Assembly: GCA_002163975.1 (NCBI GenBank)
Contig: CP019636.1
Coordinates: forward strand, 2,331,001 to 2,395,000
Source of the DNA: Nostocales cyanobacterium HT-58-2
Lineage (GTDB): Bacteria > Cyanobacteriota > Cyanobacteriia > Cyanobacteriales > Nostocaceae
Length of the DNA: 64,000 bases
Direction of reading: 5' to 3'
Shown here: positions 29,776-39,027 of the stretch, one piece after another
Numbering within the stretch: the stretch's first letter is position 1
Layout of the letters: every line of letters starts with the position of its first letter
Position numbers and translations under genes: made by a program
The notes under the pieces: generated by a model
What the model was told of the DNA's origin: nothing
The model's input: only the letters and a program-made list of their open reading frames with translations
The model's database searches: none

Positions 29776-30543
29776 TCAGGAATTTATTGTCATTCGCTGT
29801 AATTCTTGAGAGAGAGACTGCAACAGGAGTGATTGCGCTGAGTGTATAAAGAAATGATCTCCAGGGAAGAGCTGCCAAGAGAAGACAGTATTTGTTTGAT
29901 AGTGCCAAGCTTGCAACTCGTCTTTACTGACTTCTGAGTCCTGTAAACCACCAAAGACAGTGATAGGGCAGTCAAGAGCTGGTTCAGGAGCATAAACGTA
30001 AGTTTCAAGGACAGCAAAATCTGCCCGCAAGATAGGAATAAGTAGCTCCATCAGTTCTCCATTGTCCAGTACTGCTTTGGGGGTACCATTTAAACGACAT
30101 AGTTCCTCTTTGAACTCTGGTTCTGATAGGGTATGGATGGGCGGATCTGGATTGGAAATTTGAGGGGCCCTGCGACCAGAAACGAACAAATGGACTGGTT
30201 CAAGGTTATATTTTTTGCGGAGTAAACGAGTTAGTTCAAAGCTAACAAGCGCACCCATGCTATGACCGAAAAAAGCGAATGGTTTGTCTAAGTATGGTAG
30301 GAGAGTGAGAGCGATCACACTAACAAGAGGTTCCAGGCGCATCAATGGAGCTGACTTCATCTGAACTCCCCGTCCTGGCAGTTCAATCGGACAAACTTCG
30401 ACAAAAGTAGGTAGCCTCTCAAACCATTTACGAAAAATCAAAGAGCTACCACCAGCGTAGGGAAAGCAGAATAAACGCAAGGAAGCCAGAGGATTTGGGT
30501 AGGGACAAGTGACACAGTAGTTAAGCGTTTGTGTGGTGTTCAT
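29776..30543 (-). CDS. Type II (editing) thioesterase
   Basis: The protein has 255 residues, the usual length for stand-alone alpha/beta-hydrolase thioesterases of NRPS/PKS clusters. It shows FCFPYAGG near the N-terminus, the nucleophile elbow GHSMG (Ser95), a candidate Asp near 203 (GGLQDSEV) and His230 in GDHFFIH. Such enzymes hydrolyse misloaded or stalled acyl groups from carrier-protein phosphopantetheine arms. It probably serves either or both assembly lines. The downstream ACP gene follows after 17 bp, so the two are likely co-transcribed. Confidence 0.93.
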   Translation of the reverse strand: MNTTQTLNYCVTCPYPNPLASLRLFCFPYAGGSSLIFRKWFERLPTFVEVCPIELPGRGVQMKSAPLMRLEPLVSVIALTLLPYLDKPFAFFGHSMGALVSFELTRLLRKKYNLEPVHLFVSGRRAPQISNPDPPIHTLSEPEFKEELCRLNGTPKAVLDNGELMELLIPILRADFAVLETYVYAPEPALDCPITVFGGLQDSEVSKDELQAWHYQTNTVFSWQLFPGDHFFIHSAQSLLLQSLSQELQRMTINS

Positions 30544-31186
30544 AATCTGACTTCTAAAGTGTACTTTTTTATGTCATTAGTAGACTTTTTGCATGAATCT
30601 TTGACCCCTCTTCTCTAAAGAGCAAAGCTCTACGCCCTAAATCCATCTCTCAAGCTTAGCAGAGGAACTTTGATATTGGCTTTCCTTCTGCCAAAATTGA
30701 GAGAAGGAGTTGGGGGATGAGATAGATTTCGCATTTGTGCAAGAGGTATAGTCATTTCTTTGAGTAAATACAAATGACTAATGATTAGTGCAGTTTCAAT
30801 AGAGGTCTTTTACAATGATTATTATGTCTAGGATTCTACTTGATTCTTGAAAAAGCTCCGAACCGTAAAGTTTATCCAGCTAACCATTAGGTCTTAGTAT
30901 ACTTAGTAAGAATCAAACCGGATTCCTATATCCCCATTTTGTAATTCTGGGGAGAAAGAAACATTGCGACTCATCCTAAACCTCAGACACAGATATAGAT
31001 TAAGCGATAGCCATTTGCGCAGAGTGCGCGATAGAACAAGTCTAATCGTTCTGTTATCGTATTCCTCCACTTCTCATTTAAATTTCCTTGCGGAAAGTTG
31101 TAAAAACAGTAGTTCTAGATTATTTTTTGTCAAATTATCATTTGTCGAAAGTGACAAAAAAGGGATGGATGAGACAAAGAGACACA
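30544..31186. other. 643-bp intergenic region between MbtH and thioesterase genes
   Basis: I see no convincing gene. It includes a perfect 9-bp inverted repeat TAGTCATTT/AAATGACTA (30749-30757 and 30772-30780, 14-base spacer) without a T-run, which could be an operator or an RNA stem, and near its end a solo copy of the inverted-repeat motif of the nearby mini-element. Confidence 0.5.
31145..31166 (+). repeat. Solo IS701-type inverted-repeat-like sequence
   Basis: TCGAAAGTGACAAAAAAGGG and the two bases after it resemble the right inverted repeat of the mini-element at 28936-28959 with a few differences. No opposite-facing partner is seen nearby, so it is either a scar of an old element or a chance match. 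Confidence 0.4.
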
Positions 31187-31414
31187 CTATACTTTATCCT
31201 TCTTTGCTTCCTCCATTTTTTTACGTAAACTAAGTGGTCTCATATCTGTCCAAACTTCTTTAATATATTCAAGACATTCCTGTTTGAGACCAGTTTTTCC
31301 TGCATCTCGCCAACCAGGAGGGTTTTCCCGATAAGATGGCCAAATAGAATACTGTTCTTCATGATTCACAACTACTTTGTAAATTGTAGTATCTTGGGCA
31401 TCATTGCTACTCAT
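31187..31414 (-). CDS. MbtH-like protein
   Basis: The 75-residue protein carries the full MbtH signature: [39 protein letters not shown]. MbtH-like proteins bind adenylation domains and are needed for folding or activity of many of them. It starts at the ATG at 31414 with AGGAG (31421-31425) six bases upstream. As the only MbtH-like gene in the window, it may serve A domains of both lines. Confidence 0.95.
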   Translation of the reverse strand: MSSNDAQDTTIYKVVVNHEEQYSIWPSYRENPPGWRDAGKTGLKQECLEYIKEVWTDMRPLSLRKKMEEAKKDKV

Positions 31415-32008
31415 TTTTTTCTCCTAATTAACAGGTAATTGAAATATGTAAATAATGTTAAATTTACATAAAGAGAGTGACAAAACAGGCTACACAGCAG
31501 ATTCGATAAGCCTCATAGTCCTTTGACTCATTGATAATACTTTTAGTCATTGAGATGATATTCCATTAAGTTAGTGACTAACTTTATACAAGATTGCTTT
31601 AAATTGATCCAAGTTTGCTCATACTAGTTGATATAAAATTGCTGTGTCGTCGCTAATAACATTTATACTGTTTGATACAATCAACATATTTTTGTGTTCC
31701 TTTACGTCTAATTTGTTCGGTTATCAAACTGAATTGGAATTGATAGAACATTTACTAATTTCTCGAAACTAACTTTTTTGATTGTATAAAGCTGAGAAAA
31801 ACTTCTAGAAGAATGAATTTAACGAAACTTAGTTGACTTTTCAAATACTTTCAGTCTCAGGAAAATGCAGGTAAGATTATCATTTGATAAGTCTTATTGA
31901 GAAAAATAAGCCTATTTTTTCTTCATACAAAGTCCTATACTCTTTACACAGTTAGCCTTTCAAGTTTTTCAACCCTCTTTCAAATAATATTTAAGTTAGT
32001 GAGCATAT
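31415..32008. other. 594-bp intergenic region upstream of the MbtH gene
   Basis: AT-rich with no gene seen. It contains the MbtH ribosome binding site (AGGAG at 31421-31425), a palindrome AAGTTAG/CTAACTT with 3-base loop (31568-31584), and a CTTATT/AATAAG hairpin followed by T-rich sequence on the + strand (31893-31920). The long gap suggests the MbtH gene may have its own promoter; I could not pick a -35/-10 pair. Confidence 0.45.
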
Positions 32009-33454
32009 TTATTCAATAACTTTGATACCACGATAACGTAATAAATTTTCTAGAAATGTTAATATATTTGCAATACTAACGTCAACGTTAGTTTGACTGT
32101 TTTTAGTATTATAAACTATTATTAAGTTAGTAATATTATTAATTTCTCCAGAATTTATCTTGTTAATTAAAAACGGAAAAAATGGATGTGAAGAAACACT
32201 TATACAAAATCCATTTACAGAAACAAAAATTTCATTTTCATCTACTCTCTTCCAAAGAATTATAAGTTTTGGAAAAATTTGAAAATAAGTATCAACTGTT
32301 AACATACTACTACAGTTGAAGGATTCAGATTGGGAGATTGATAATGGCCAAAAACCATATCCAGTAAGCATATTTAACCATAGCTTTATACTTGCTCTTT
32401 TAATAATTAAAGAATCTATAATACCTTCAAATGTTATTGCTGCTAAACGTATTGATTCTGGCACTTTCTCTACACTTCCCTGTAAATCTTCAGGATTAAA
32501 GAAAGATTTGGTGGTAATTTTTTTATGGGCTTTAATGGATACTAAAATGGATAATACTTTAAGATAGGATCTAGTTGCAAGCTTAATTAAAAACTCTTTA
32601 ATGGAGCTATGATGCCAAATTTTCACTTCTTGATATAGTGTATACCAATTCGGTAATGCTTTAGCTAGTAGCTCTAGAAAATATCTCTTAAAAGAGTTTC
32701 CATATAAAATATGGATTTCTTCACAAATAAAAGTTGATAGTGGAATAACAAGGTCATCAGAAATATTTATAGCAAGTACAATTGAAACATCTCCTCCTCT
32801 AGAATCTCCTACATGCCATCGATCTGATGGCCAGTACAACATACCACCTGGCTCAGCTTCAAGAAGTGTAGAATCTTCAATAAAGTCTTTATATTCTCTA
32901 GCTCTATTTAGCTTTGGATGTTGAACAACAAACTCTGGCTTCCATGTCCTCATCATTTTTGTACCCCTTATAGGAAAATAAAATCCGCTATCCCCATCGT
33001 GGTGTACACCAAATGGAGTTGCCTTATAGTTCCCATAAAAAATAGAAAAGAAATGACCATAGTTAAGGTAACCTAATGATTTATATAACTTTTGTAAAAA
33101 GTCATAAGTCCAATCCCAGAGATAAGGATTAACTTGTAAACGATCAATAACTAATGTATATTCTCTGCCATTAAGACTAGAGGAAATACGTTTATTATAA
33201 TTAGTAAAACACAAATCTTTTTTTTTAGGCCAAAGAAAATTTGTTTTCTCAATTTTTTGAAGTGTGCCTTCAATATAGAATCGTGAATCGCTATACATAT
33301 TATTACATTCATTAACAATTATTGAAAATAGCTCATCCTCTGTAATAGGAGGATTAATAAAAGAGTTTTTTATAGATAAGCATTCACACTCCCAATAATT
33401 TAATGCAAATTTGTCCCAGAACTCCTGAGATGAAGCTATTTGTTTAATATTCAT
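32009..33454 (-). CDS. JmjC/cupin-type Fe(II)/2-oxoglutarate oxygenase, paralog 1
   Basis: The 481-residue protein contains a cupin core with H151-H-D153 (an HxD iron-binding motif) and a distal His214 in DRWHVGD, preceded by the PGGMLYWPSD strand typical of ribosomal-oxygenase-like JmjC proteins. The C-terminal ~180 residues, ending LLRYRGIKVIE, resemble the winged-helix tail of that group. It is clearly related to the protein at 36578-38047 (shared FGNYKATPFGVH-type core and WPSDRWH). I chose the ATG at 33454 because AAAGGTGA lies just upstream; a GTG three codons earlier lacks a ribosome site. Inside an NRPS cluster it may hydroxylate an amino-acid residue, but substrate and timing cannot be read from sequence. 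Confidence 0.8.
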   Translation of the reverse strand: MNIKQIASSQEFWDKFALNYWECECLSIKNSFINPPITEDELFSIIVNECNNMYSDSRFYIEGTLQKIEKTNFLWPKKKDLCFTNYNKRISSSLNGREYTLVIDRLQVNPYLWDWTYDFLQKLYKSLGYLNYGHFFSIFYGNYKATPFGVHHDGDSGFYFPIRGTKMMRTWKPEFVVQHPKLNRAREYKDFIEDSTLLEAEPGGMLYWPSDRWHVGDSRGGDVSIVLAINISDDLVIPLSTFICEEIHILYGNSFKRYFLELLAKALPNWYTLYQEVKIWHHSSIKEFLIKLATRSYLKVLSILVSIKAHKKITTKSFFNPEDLQGSVEKVPESIRLAAITFEGIIDSLIIKRASIKLWLNMLTGYGFWPLSISQSESFNCSSMLTVDTYFQIFPKLIILWKRVDENEIFVSVNGFCISVSSHPFFPFLINKINSGEINNITNLIIVYNTKNSQTNVDVSIANILTFLENLLRYRGIKVIE

Positions 33455-33548
33455 ATTTCTCACCTTTATTTATACTTACAAACTTTGACTTAGTTTCTAT
33501 AGTTAAGGTAGAAGACAATATTTTAGAAAAATGGTATGGGTGAAAGTT

Positions 33549-34298
33549 CTATTTAATAAAACTGTTATGAAAATTTTCTAAACGCTTGTCTAATATTCTC
33601 TGATTTCGTACCATATCTTCAATAAAACGGGTATAAGAGATAAGTTTAATGATTAATCGATTGATAACTGAAAAGGGAAAATACATAGGTCTGACTACAT
33701 CTAGAAATAAAACAACACGGTTGCCATCCGTATCATTCCAGACTTCATGTTGAAAGGTATCATCGAATATCAAACTCTTTCCTTCCTCCCAGTAGCCAAA
33801 ATCGTTACCAACACGAATTCTACAATTTTCTCTAGGGTGCGGAACTATCAATCCAAGATGGTATCGGATAACACCTTTATAAGGACCGTAATGTTCTGGA
33901 ATATGTTTATGAGGCAATAGAATGGAAAAGCATGCTGTCTTCATTCCAGGTACTTTTTCGATTAAACGAGTGGTTTCTGGACAGCTTTCACAATTTTTTA
34001 CTGCTTTGAGCCCGTATGTATAAAATAAATATGCTTTCCATCGATTATCCTTATTTAGATTGTATTGGTCAGGAGAAATATCTTCAAAATTAGGTAGGCA
34101 ATCTTCGTACTTAAGGACAGCTTCCAATTCTTTACGAATTGTTCTCCAATTAACTTCTAGATTCTCTACCCAATTAAATTGATAGCTTTTATAAAAGGGT
34201 GTATCACCAATCAGAGAAAAATATCCAATAACTTTTTCAAACTGAATTTTCAATTGAAAAACAGCTAAGTCAAAGTATGCTTTTACAATTTGTGCCAT
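33549..34298 (-). CDS. Aspartyl/asparaginyl beta-hydroxylase (AspH) family oxygenase
   Basis: The 249-residue protein has the AspH-family core: ILLPHKHIPEHYGPYKG followed by RYHLGL, with His136 as first iron ligand, and FDDTFQHEVWN with His184 as second. AspH enzymes bind iron with two histidines and hydroxylate Asp/Asn or, in LpxO, acyl chains, using 2-oxoglutarate. Relatives in NRPS clusters hydroxylate free or carrier-bound amino acids. A GAGG site sits five bases before the ATG. It lies between a JmjC oxygenase and the exporter. With the two TauD proteins and two JmjC proteins it makes five 2-oxoglutarate-type oxygenases in the window. Its substrate is not assignable. Confidence 0.88.
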   Translation of the reverse strand: MAQIVKAYFDLAVFQLKIQFEKVIGYFSLIGDTPFYKSYQFNWVENLEVNWRTIRKELEAVLKYEDCLPNFEDISPDQYNLNKDNRWKAYLFYTYGLKAVKNCESCPETTRLIEKVPGMKTACFSILLPHKHIPEHYGPYKGVIRYHLGLIVPHPRENCRIRVGNDFGYWEEGKSLIFDDTFQHEVWNDTDGNRVVLFLDVVRPMYFPFSVINRLIIKLISYTRFIEDMVRNQRILDKRLENFHNSFIK

Positions 34299-34593
34299 TT
34301 GAACCTCATAAAAACCTTAATTTTTTGATAAGAGTTTTTAGGATTGAGTGGTAGCGAGTAATTTTCTAACTTTCCTATTTAGTGATAATTTCTAAAAAGC
34401 TTCAATATTTTACATTTATTACTTGCTTGTCTTACAAGTATCATAGTGCCATATTTGAAATATATTTATCCATATTAAGGTATTTTATTTATGACTAAAA
34501 ATTTATTTAGAATGTTTTACGTAAGTAAAGCTACGAATATGGACTGTTTAGTATACTTTCTTTACTAATGTAACTACAGGATATGATATTTTC

Positions 34594-36222
34594 CTATTTA
34601 TCCTGGTACTTATCATATTCTAGCTTTCCATAATCTAGTTTCACAATCCGATCTGCGAGGTGAAAGTAACGATCATCGTGACTAATTACCAATACAGTCT
34701 TGCCTCGGTTCTTCATTTCTGGCAGAAGTTGCTTGTAAAAAAGCTCCTTGAACAGAGGATCTTGGTCTGATGCCCACTCATCGAATAGGTAAAGAGGACG
34801 ATCCTCCAAATAAGTAGTGAGAAGAGCAAGACGCTTGCGTTGTCCTTGAGATAAATTAGTCGTTGAAAATACTCTATCTTTGATCTGAACTTTATTTTCC
34901 AACTGTAATTTAACTAAGTAGTGCTGAATTTGAGCATCAAGGTCAGGACTGACCAAACCAAATAAGCGCTCAAAAAGATAGAAGTCAGAAAAGACTGCTG
35001 AAAAGTGCTGCCGATACCACTCTCGATTTTCATTAGTAATAAGTTGATGATCAAGCCAAATCTCCCCAGATTCAGGGATATAAAGTCCAGTAATCAACTT
35101 TGCAAGAGTAGATTTACCACTACCATTTCCACCTACTAGAAAAACCAGTTCGCCAGGATGAAAAGTCAAGTCAATAGGTCCCAGAGTAAAATGGCTTTCC
35201 TCTTGATCTCCTTGATAGGCATGAGTAATGCTTGAAAGTTCCAAATGTTTCCAGGAGTGCTTTAATTCAAGTTGAATATGAGTTTTAGCCTCGGAATTAC
35301 TTGCCAAAGACAGACCCATAACTTCAATTTTTTGTAGAGCTACTCTGGCTCTGTTTATAATTGGGAGGTCATCTAATAAAGATGTTATGGATGTCATTAA
35401 ATAGGTAATTGTCAGAACATAACCAGACAAAGTTGATGGATTAATACTTATTAGATGAGGTAGACCAAAAAGTAGCAAGCTAATTATAGTGAAGAAAAGT
35501 AGATGATTCAAAACGGAAACAGTGGCAAACATAGTCAGACTGACAATGTTGTGGTGGCGGTAAGCAGTAGCAGAGCATTGAAGCTCTTCTGATAGAAAGG
35601 CTTGTCGGCGCTGACTATGTAATTTAAGTTCCTTAATCCCTTCAATGATGGTGCCAAAGTGTTTAAATAACCTATCTTGCTCCTCACGGGTAATTGCTAA
35701 CAATATCTTAGCTTTATTTAATATCAATTGAAAGATAAATACTGCCACAACTATCAAAATAAATATTATCAAAAAAACTGATCCAGAAAGCCAATATAAA
35801 TAAATAAAACATCCCACTATAAATGCTATTTCAATGCAAAGTGGAGGAAGCATTACAAGAGCATTGGATACAGAGTCCACATCGGTTATAAGTGTTGCTA
35901 AAAGACGATTAGCACCAATTTTTTCTAAGTGAATTAAAGGGGAAGAAAGAATCCCAGTAGTTAAGCGTATTCGTAGTTTATAGATGGCTTCTTGTGATAA
36001 GTGAATTAACAATAATTTAGAAATCATAGTGGATATAAGAACTATCAGTACTAATTCAACAAAACTCCAGGTTAAATGATTTGTTGAAGTGTTATTACTA
36101 CTGACAACATTATTTATAAGAGCAATAAGTCCAGCCATAGAACTACCACTGAGGAGACCTGTGAAGACTGCAAGTACAACGACAAGCCAAGAAGCTCGCA
36201 AGAAAAACCAGATTAAATTCAC
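34594..36222 (-). CDS. Cyclic-peptide-type ABC exporter (SyrD/PvdE/YojI-like)
   Basis: The protein is a fused permease-ATPase of about 542 residues. The N-terminal half has about six hydrophobic segments; the C-terminal half has Walker A GGNGSGKST (~364), signature LSQGQRKRL (~455) and Walker B LYLFDEWASDQDP (~478). The FDEWASDQDP box is characteristic of the cyclic peptide export family that moves lipopeptides and siderophores across the inner membrane. I prefer the GTG at 36222 (MNLIWFFLR, as in relatives), with a G-rich site about nine bases upstream, over the TTG two codons earlier. It is the only transporter in the window and probably exports the product of one or both lines. Confidence 0.92.
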   Translation of the reverse strand: MNLIWFFLRASWLVVVLAVFTGLLSGSSMAGLIALINNVVSSNNTSTNHLTWSFVELVLIVLISTMISKLLLIHLSQEAIYKLRIRLTTGILSSPLIHLEKIGANRLLATLITDVDSVSNALVMLPPLCIEIAFIVGCFIYLYWLSGSVFLIIFILIVVAVFIFQLILNKAKILLAITREEQDRLFKHFGTIIEGIKELKLHSQRRQAFLSEELQCSATAYRHHNIVSLTMFATVSVLNHLLFFTIISLLLFGLPHLISINPSTLSGYVLTITYLMTSITSLLDDLPIINRARVALQKIEVMGLSLASNSEAKTHIQLELKHSWKHLELSSITHAYQGDQEESHFTLGPIDLTFHPGELVFLVGGNGSGKSTLAKLITGLYIPESGEIWLDHQLITNENREWYRQHFSAVFSDFYLFERLFGLVSPDLDAQIQHYLVKLQLENKVQIKDRVFSTTNLSQGQRKRLALLTTYLEDRPLYLFDEWASDQDPLFKELFYKQLLPEMKNRGKTVLVISHDDRYFHLADRIVKLDYGKLEYDKYQDK

Positions 36223-36228
36223 AAGCAA

Positions 36229-36577
36229 AAGCCCCCAATGTTACTATTTCGATGAAAGAAAATAGTTTTTTCTATCTCCATCAACATTAAGCTACTAAAG
36301 AGTAATTTAAAATATCTATACTAACTGAGCTAGTACTAAACTTTGAAGAGATGAATAAAGTATTTTTGGCAATAATGTCGAATTGTATGTCGATACATTA
36401 AAAATGAATCTCCTGTAATAAATCAAGACTAACATTTTGTCATTTACTCTAGTTGAAAGCTATGAAAAATTACTTTTATATAAAATTTATTGCTTCTCAT
36501 TAACCTACTACTTGAGATATCCCAAACTCAAATTTAGATGCACTTATTCTACTCAGTATCTAATTTCAGCATCTAAT
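36229..36577. other. 349-bp AT-rich intergenic region
   Basis: It lies between the exporter start and the end of JmjC paralog 2. No gene or strong hairpin is seen. The gap suggests that the exporter gene may have its own promoter. Confidence 0.4.
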
Positions 36578-38047
36578 TTAGAAACAATTTTCCTGTTTAA
36601 TAGTTTGGATTCCACGATAACGTAATAATATTTCTAGAAATTTTAGCACTTCTTCAAGACTATATTCAATAATATTATTTCCCTCAGCTATTTTGCTAGA
36701 AATCTTTACTAGTTGCTCTATACTTTGAATTTTTTGAGAATTAATATTTTTGATTAAATTTTGGAAAATTGGATTTGAAGAAACACTAAAACAGAGCCCG
36801 TTAACAGATACAATCATTTCATTTTTATTTACTTGTTTCCAGAGAATAGTTCTTTTTGGAAATAATTGAATATAATTATCCAGTGTCAATTCCTCATTTA
36901 AAGACCCGAATTGAGATTCTGAGAGTGGGTAAAAACCATAACTAGTAAGCCCAGCCAACCATAGCTTTATGCTTGCTTGTTCAAGAATTGAAGAATCTAC
37001 AGTTCCTTCAAAGGTTGCTGCTGCTAAATGAATTGGTTCTGGTATTTGCTCTGCACTTTCCTGTAAATTATCAGGATTAAAGAAGGCTTTAGTATTAATT
37101 TCTTTATGTGGTTTAATTGGTAATAGAGTCGATATTATTATATTACATAATTTAAGGATTATTCTCAAGAAATATTTTTGGAAAGAATCTTTGTAAAGAA
37201 AATGTAATTCTTCATATAAAATAGACCAGTAGATTGATACTCTTGTTTTTATCTTTAAAAGATGTCCTCTAAGAGAATTTCCGTAAACAGCTTGAATTTC
37301 ATCACAAACAAAGTTCAATAGTGGTTGAACAAAATTATTGGAAATATTAGTAGCAAGCACTATTGAAACGTCTCCTCCCTTAGACTCTCCAATATGCCAT
37401 CGATCCGACGGCCAATACAACATACCCCCTGACTCAGCTTCAAGAAGTGTAGATCCTTCAAGAAATTCCTTATATTCTCTAGCTTTCTTCAGCTTTGGGT
37501 GTCGATTAACAAATTCTGGAGTCCATGTTCTTATTGATTTTTGACCTATTATAGGAAAATAGAATGCACCCGTATTTGGATCATCATGTACACCAAATGG
37601 AGTTGCTTTGTAGTTTCCATAAAAGATGGAATAGAAATGACCAACATTGAGATATCCCAATGATTTATACAAATTTTGTAGAAAGTCATAAGTCCAATCC
37701 CAAAGAGTGCCATTGACTTTAAGACCATCAATGATTAAAACATATTCTTGCACATTGATAATAGATTGAATACGCTGATTATAATCATAAAATGATTTGT
37801 CTTCTTTTTGTGGCCAAAGAAGACTTGTTTTTTTTAACTTTTGGCGTTTTCCTTCAATATAAAAGCGTGAGCGCTTATATAAGTCATCATCAAGATTCCA
37901 ATTATCAACTATAAGTGACAATAATTCATCTGGATTAATAAGAGGATGAATAAAAGAGTCTTTGATAGATAAACACTCACGCTGCCAAGTATTTAATAAA
38001 AATGTATTCCAGAACTTCTGAGGTATTCCAGTTTTTGTAGTCGTCAT
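36578..38047 (-). CDS. JmjC/cupin-type Fe(II)/2-oxoglutarate oxygenase, paralog 2
   Basis: The 489-residue protein is a paralog of the 32009-33454 product and aligns along its whole length. The iron motif is H154-D-D156 with distal His218 in DRWHIGE; the C-terminal region ends similarly (LLRYRGIQTIK). The base after the first His differs from paralog 1 (HDD versus HHD), as do many surface positions, so the two have been separate for some time. The ATG at 38047 is preceded by AGAG at a suitable distance; a GTG three codons upstream is less likely. The likely role is hydroxylation of an amino-acid residue of one product. Together the paralogs bracket the exporter and the AspH gene. Confidence 0.8.
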   Translation of the reverse strand: MTTTKTGIPQKFWNTFLLNTWQRECLSIKDSFIHPLINPDELLSLIVDNWNLDDDLYKRSRFYIEGKRQKLKKTSLLWPQKEDKSFYDYNQRIQSIINVQEYVLIIDGLKVNGTLWDWTYDFLQNLYKSLGYLNVGHFYSIFYGNYKATPFGVHDDPNTGAFYFPIIGQKSIRTWTPEFVNRHPKLKKAREYKEFLEGSTLLEAESGGMLYWPSDRWHIGESKGGDVSIVLATNISNNFVQPLLNFVCDEIQAVYGNSLRGHLLKIKTRVSIYWSILYEELHFLYKDSFQKYFLRIILKLCNIIISTLLPIKPHKEINTKAFFNPDNLQESAEQIPEPIHLAAATFEGTVDSSILEQASIKLWLAGLTSYGFYPLSESQFGSLNEELTLDNYIQLFPKRTILWKQVNKNEMIVSVNGLCFSVSSNPIFQNLIKNINSQKIQSIEQLVKISSKIAEGNNIIEYSLEEVLKFLEILLRYRGIQTIKQENCF

Positions 38048-38185
38048 GTTTTTCACTCTAATTTGTAATTGAGCTAGCTTATAAGTATGTTTTATGTATT
38101 CATTTTCTCTTAATGAGTTGCCAGCAATATTTCAATCTCTTTTTTTGCTGTGACATAGAAGTCTTTATAAGTGTTTAAGGAAGCT

Positions 38186-38232
38186 AAATGTTAGCCATAA
38201 TCACCAGGTATATATCATAATGGCTAACATTT
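38186..38232. terminator. Perfect 13-bp inverted repeat downstream of a small gene
   Basis: The arms at 38186-38198 and 38220-38232 pair perfectly (AAATGTTAGCCAT with ATGGCTAACATTT) around a 21-base loop. It starts 8 bases after the stop of the - strand gene ending at 38240. No strong T-run follows on the - strand; a T-rich stretch follows on the + strand. It may end the upstream transcript, protect an RNA 3' end, or act as an operator for the oxygenase gene starting at 38047. Confidence 0.5.
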
Positions 38233-38239
38233 TAAGTTT

Positions 38240-38575
38240 TTATACGCTTTCCTTTAAAGGTTCAAGAAAACCTCTGCCTTCTAGCGTCTTAAGTTCTATA
38301 TCTGCGATACATCGAACATTCACATAATTAAGTGTCAAGTGACCAACTATGTGAACTTTACCTGTTTGATTGTCGAAGTCTGCCTCTTCCAATTTAGAAG
38401 CATCCCGATCAAGTTTGACGCCTAATTCAGTGCCTCCTCTGGTATTTGTAAATTTAATGTGAACATATCCACGTTCAAGGCTCTCTTTAAAGGCAGCGAC
38501 TGTTTTTTCAGGGCGTAGACTTGCTTCAACAGGGTGATTTCCTTGCGATAATCGTTCTACAAGTTCGTTCATCAT
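38240..38575 (-). CDS. Small conserved-looking protein of unknown function
   Basis: The protein has 111 residues with no signal peptide or membrane segment and predicted mixed alpha/beta character (SLRPEKTVAAFKESLERGYV, then VHIKFTNTRGGTELGVKLD). It starts at an ATG pair with AAGGAAAG upstream. I cannot assign a family. It sits 42 bp after another small gene and downstream of the thioesterase-bearing NRPS, so it is probably part of the right-line operon. Codon use and composition look like the neighbours. A good ribosome site and length support a real gene. Confidence 0.7.
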   Translation of the reverse strand: MMNELVERLSQGNHPVEASLRPEKTVAAFKESLERGYVHIKFTNTRGGTELGVKLDRDASKLEEADFDNQTGKVHIVGHLTLNYVNVRCIADIELKTLEGRGFLEPLKESV

Positions 38576-38617
38576 TATCTTTCCTTAAGGTTATTCCAAT
38601 TTACTAGAAATGAGTTG

Positions 38618-38953
38618 CTATCGTTCTGATGTATCTTTGTTCGCTGATGCCTCTATGTTCACAGTTTCATACACTGGAATTTCAAACCCTAGTATGTTTT
38701 GACAAAAATCTTTCCATTCAGAAGTTATACTATCAAAAATGATGTTTTCGTCTAGGAAAATACCATCTGTTACTACAAAATTTTCTTGTAGATAAAGAAA
38801 GTCTTCATCAGTTAATTTTCTATCAACTTCTACTTCCTTTCCATTGATTTCTGTCTTTTCTTTTCTAACATTTTCAGTATTTTCCTTCCACTGTCCAAAT
38901 TCACGTAACTTCTTAAGTGGGTAAGCTTTACAGTATTTTCCCATCATTGCCAT
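38618..38953 (-). CDS. Small hypothetical protein
   Basis: The protein has 111 residues, is charged and soluble, and begins MAMMGKYCKAYPLKKLREF. AGAGGT lies just before the ATG. The middle is acidic (LTDEDFLYLQENFVVTDG, then IFLDENIIFD) and the C-terminal part hydrophilic; no catalytic motif is recognised. It follows the terminal NRPS gene by 74 bp on the same strand and precedes a second small unknown gene, which argues for cotranscription with the right line. I do not recognise the family. Confidence 0.68.
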   Translation of the reverse strand: MAMMGKYCKAYPLKKLREFGQWKENTENVRKEKTEINGKEVEVDRKLTDEDFLYLQENFVVTDGIFLDENIIFDSITSEWKDFCQNILGFEIPVYETVNIEASANKDTSER

Positions 38954-39027
38954 AGTTAGACCTCTTTTAAAATTGATTAACTCAACTTAATATTGAATCT
39001 TTTCTCGTTGCCTCATAATCTTATTTC

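Noticed and set aside
29759..29908. Longer start for the ACP-fusion gene at 29908
   Set aside because: It would overlap the complete type II thioesterase out of frame, and those residues resemble no domain. The ATG at 29758 has its own ribosome site.
30964..31233. 89-codon open frame on the + strand
   Set aside because: There is no recognisable domain, it is Ser/Arg/Leu-rich with no ribosome site, and it overlaps the end of the MbtH gene and a solo inverted repeat.
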